The translations under genes were made by a program, and so were the position numbers. From assembly GCA_012961725.1 (NCBI GenBank), contig DTYU01000208.1:1-6868 (forward strand): a DNA stretch of 6,868 bases. The letters are read 5' to 3'. This document shows positions 5,655-6,868 of this stretch, in pieces. The notes under the pieces are model-generated. The model saw nothing but the letters and a program-made list of their open reading frames with translations. It did not search any database and was not told where the DNA came from. The first letter of the stretch is position 1. Every line of letters begins with the position of its first letter. The DNA is from Desulfotomaculum sp. (GTDB lineage Bacteria > Bacillota > Desulfotomaculia > Desulfotomaculales > Ammonificaceae).

Positions 5655-5684
5655 ATAATATAATCGGTCTCGCGATGGGATCAA
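5655..5684 (-). promoter_or_regulatory. Predicted promoter of the deacetylase-family gene
   Basis: On the minus strand TTGATC (5684-5679) precedes an A/T-rich -10 region, read as TATATT (16-bp spacer) or TATTAT (5660-5655, 18-bp spacer). It lies 29-58 bp upstream of the GTG start. The rest of 5685-5760 holds no gene I can support. Confidence 0.5.
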
Positions 5685-5760
5685 GTTCATGCCCCCAAAA
5701 AAGTCAAGCGAAAACCGGCCTGTTTACGGGTCACAGCGGCTCGCTCAGACTTATACTGCA

Positions 5761-5991
5761 CTACGGCGCACCGAGCGCTACCGCGTTCCCCTGGGCGCTG
5801 ACCGGCTGCAGCAGCAAGAGCTGCGAACCGAACGCGCCGTCGTTCACCACCGCCTCTACCCCGTAAACGGCACTTATGCTTTCCGCCGTTAGTAGCCTTT
5901 TCAGTCTGCCGGCGGCAAAGACAGTGCCGTCTTAGTCGCAAACGAATAGCGCAGGTATGTACAGAGAGACTTCCTTACAGATGCCCATTAC
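5761..5991 (-). pseudogene. C-terminal remnant of a FecE/BtuD-type ABC transporter ATPase
   Basis: The minus-strand frame ending at TAG 5761 encodes DGTVFAAGRLKRLL followed by TAESISAVYGVEAVV, the typical C-terminal region of iron-siderophore/cobalamin-type ABC ATPases (usually DGR-x-x-AxG-x-x-x-x-VLT-x-E-x-L-x-x-VYGVE). It then continues to a stop 26 residues later. Immediately upstream in frame are TAA (5934-5932) and a segment, VMGICKEVSLYIPALFVCD, that resembles the stretch before the H-loop. The H-loop HDLN and about 15 following residues are missing. Walker A, the signature motif and Walker B are absent. This is a decayed fragment and not a working transporter subunit. Its 5' end overlaps the C-terminal extension of the zinc-finger gene. 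Confidence 0.6.
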
Positions 5992-6358
5992 TCCGCGGGC
6001 CCGCTCCAAGTCTTTTGTACTTTTCTAACGAGCGATCCTGTGCAGTGAAAACCTCGAAAGGACCACCATTTTGGCAGTATTGAAGAAACCCGCAGCTACA
6101 CGCAAACCCTTCCCATCCCCGGGCCTCAGCGGTATAGGGGCGTAACGGCACCTGGATAATCCTCTCGCCTGGAACACCGGTTGCCTTCTTGATCCGATCC
6201 ATCTCCAAAGCCACATCAGCATCAAAGTACTGCTCCCCGCATTGCCCGCAGACGTACGCCGGCACACCGGGGATAATCACCAGTCTATCACCCCAACCCC
6301 TTTGAACATCGACTCTTTGGAATGTGACTTTCCCGCCGCAAAGCTTACACTCGGTCAA
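5975..6358 (-). CDS. YgiT/MqsA-type zinc-finger protein with C-terminal extension
   Basis: A 127-residue protein. The first 79 or so residues match the YgiT-type zinc-finger domain: CKLCGGK (C4, C7), then GDRLVIIPGVPAYVCGQCG (C37, C40) and EQYFDADVALEMDRI, ending in ERIIQVPLRPYTAEA. In this family the four Cys bind zinc, and members often act as antitoxins of DUF4258 or MqsR toxins. Typical single-domain members stop near this point. This one continues for about 48 residues, including CSCGFLQYC, that match nothing I know. The extension overlaps the ABC ATPase remnant in another frame, so it may result from loss of the original stop codon. The helix-turn-helix of MqsA is absent. The start TTG 6358 is supported by AAGGAGGG (6374-6367), 8 nt away. 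It starts 3 bp after a possible toxin remnant and is the only apparently intact gene in this decayed region. Confidence 0.75.
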   Translation of the reverse strand: MTECKLCGGKVTFQRVDVQRGWGDRLVIIPGVPAYVCGQCGEQYFDADVALEMDRIKKATGVPGERIIQVPLRPYTAEARGWEGFACSCGFLQYCQNGGPFEVFTAQDRSLEKYKRLGAGPRSNGHL

Positions 6359-6361
6359 CCG

Positions 6362-6447
6362 TCACACCCTCCTTCGGGTTCTTTCGTCGATCCCTTTCGG
6401 CTCCTCCAAGTACCGGATTGCAGCAAGACCATGACCTGCAAGGGCCT
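6362..6447 (-). pseudogene. Possible 3' remnant of a DUF4258-like toxin gene
   Basis: Directly upstream of the YgiT-type gene one minus frame reads RPLQVMVLLQSG (6447-6412) and another reads IRYLEEPKGIDERTRRRV then stop (6418-6362). DUF4258 proteins, often encoded just before YgiT-type antitoxins, typically end with an RPLHVV strand, then an IT-x-Y-x-P-D segment and a basic R-T-R-R-type tail. Joined by a frameshift near 6418 and a short deletion, the two pieces would resemble that pattern. The similarity is short and the call rests mainly on position, so confidence is low. Random low-complexity coding is the alternative. Confidence 0.28.
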
Positions 6448-6473
6448 TCATTGAACGGCCGGCCTCTCCATCA

Positions 6474-6600
6474 TTCCGCATCCAGGCTGCGGCCGTTGAC
6501 CAATATCTCACCGGTGGTAGCGGAACAAATGCCGTTGACCGCACCCAAAAGGGGGGTTCTATTTCCCACTGCCGCTCGCTCCCAGGAGGGCCACAAATTC
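6474..6600 (-). pseudogene. N-terminal remnant of a PhnC-like ABC transporter ATPase
   Basis: The minus strand reads EFVALLGASGSGK (6600-6562), a clear Walker A lacking its final S/T, followed at once by a TAG stop (6561-6559). In a shifted frame it continues LLGAVNGICSATTGEI then LVNGRSLDAE to TGA (6473-6471). Together these match the start of phosphonate-type (PhnC) ABC ATPases, which typically read GEFVALLGPSGAGKST, then NGL and PTSGEVLVDG. The break lies in a run of Cs (AACCCCCC on the minus strand), which suggests an expansion that shifted frame and created the stop. The Q-loop, signature and Walker B are not found downstream. The gene is dead. It does not belong to the ABC C-terminal remnant at 5761-5991, which is of a different subfamily. 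Confidence 0.6.
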
Positions 6601-6664
6601 CCGCGGTTCCGAAAGTCCTGCCAGCCTCCGACTCAGCCTGTCAATTGTTGAGACCTGCCACCTT

Positions 6665-6867
6665 TTAGCCCAGCGGGACCTCCTTCCCTTCTTCAAGCAT
6701 CAGGACAGGCAACCCGTCTTTTTCTCCATCTGTGCTATCAGTGAGGCAGCCTCTACGGAGCTACGCCAAGGAGCAAGGTGTATCGGCGCTAAAGTCTTCA
6801 CAGGCTGTTCGGCAAGCCGGGCCGCACCGGTACCGGCATCAAGCAGGATTGCCGTACGGCCACCAGC
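6665..6867 (-). pseudogene. Frameshifted gene remnant at right edge, family unclear
   Basis: A minus-strand frame enters from the right edge with GGRTAILLDAGTGAARLAEQ, continues PIHLAPWRSSVEAASLIAQMEKKT and hits TGA at 6702-6700. Shifted by one base near 6714, the frame reads on as GLPVLMLEEGKEVPLG to TAA (6667-6665), which looks like a natural C-terminus. The amphipathic pattern across the junction suggests one protein broken by a single-base deletion. DAGTG after a hydrophobic strand, and a final EG-x-EV-x-L strand, would fit a metallo-beta-lactamase-like fold with a large internal deletion. No HxHxDH motif is visible, so I do not assign a family. The stretch 6601-6664 between this and the ABC remnant carries no feature I can support. 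Confidence 0.35.
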
Positions 6868-6868
6868 A

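Noticed and set aside
5721..5868. 9-bp inverted repeat GTTTACGGG / CCCGTAAAC as ends of a small mobile element
   Set aside because: No flanking target duplication and no transposase. The repeats sit inside and next to an ABC ATPase remnant and are short enough to be chance.
5689..5892. Plus-strand frame of 67 codons upstream of the deacetylase gene
   Set aside because: No recognisable motif and no SD. The minus strand of the same DNA carries a clear ABC ATPase C-terminus.

Overview
The window looks like chromosomal DNA of a moderately GC-rich anaerobic bacterium, most likely a Firmicute of the Clostridia/Peptococcaceae/Moorella kind. The clues are strong AGGAGG-type ribosome binding sites, frequent GTG and TTG starts, sigma-A style promoters, and iron-sulfur and flavin enzymes. 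No gene names a species, so this placement is an inference.

Layout. Positions 1-1083 (minus strand) hold a short operon: a promoter, trmO (tRNA t6A37 methyltransferase), and 22 bp further on the start of an unrecognised helical protein that runs off the left edge. Positions 1199-1707 (plus strand) hold a strong promoter, tRNA-Thr(CGT), a strong intrinsic terminator, and an EmrE-like SMR transporter gene that starts only 14 bp after the terminator's T-run. Convergent to it, at 1760-2221, is a capless HAD-like protein whose DxD motif reads DxA. Divergent from that, at 2416-3645, is a radical SAM protein with an N-terminal 2x[4Fe-4S] ferredoxin module and a [2Fe-2S] module. It is followed by an FMN-binding flavin reductase-like gene (3804-4283). 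An AcuC/histone-deacetylase-family gene lies on the minus strand (4565-5626) with its own promoter.

The right part is a gene graveyard on the minus strand. It contains the C-terminal end of a siderophore/cobalamin-type ABC ATPase (about 5761-5991), the Walker A region of a second, PhnC-like ABC ATPase (about 6474-6600), and a frameshifted remnant of unclear family at the right edge (6665-6867). Between them sits one apparently intact small gene: a YgiT/MqsA-type zinc-finger protein (5975-6358, TTG start, strong SD). It has an atypical C-terminal extension that reads into the ABC remnant. Just upstream there may be the tail of a DUF4258-like toxin partner. A decapitated lipoprotein gene (signal peptide only) lies at about 4284-4395.

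How the genes work together. trmO and tRNA-Thr share a translation theme, since t6A37 is carried by ANN-reading tRNAs including tRNA-Thr, but they are divergently transcribed. The radical SAM/ferredoxin protein and the flavin protein may form a redox pair. Otherwise the window is a set of short, independent transcription units. I see no CRISPR array, complete insertion sequence or phage module. The points most worth a second look are the multi-cluster radical SAM enzyme, the tRNA-terminator-SMR arrangement, the altered catalytic residues in the HAD and deacetylase proteins, and the YgiT chimera.
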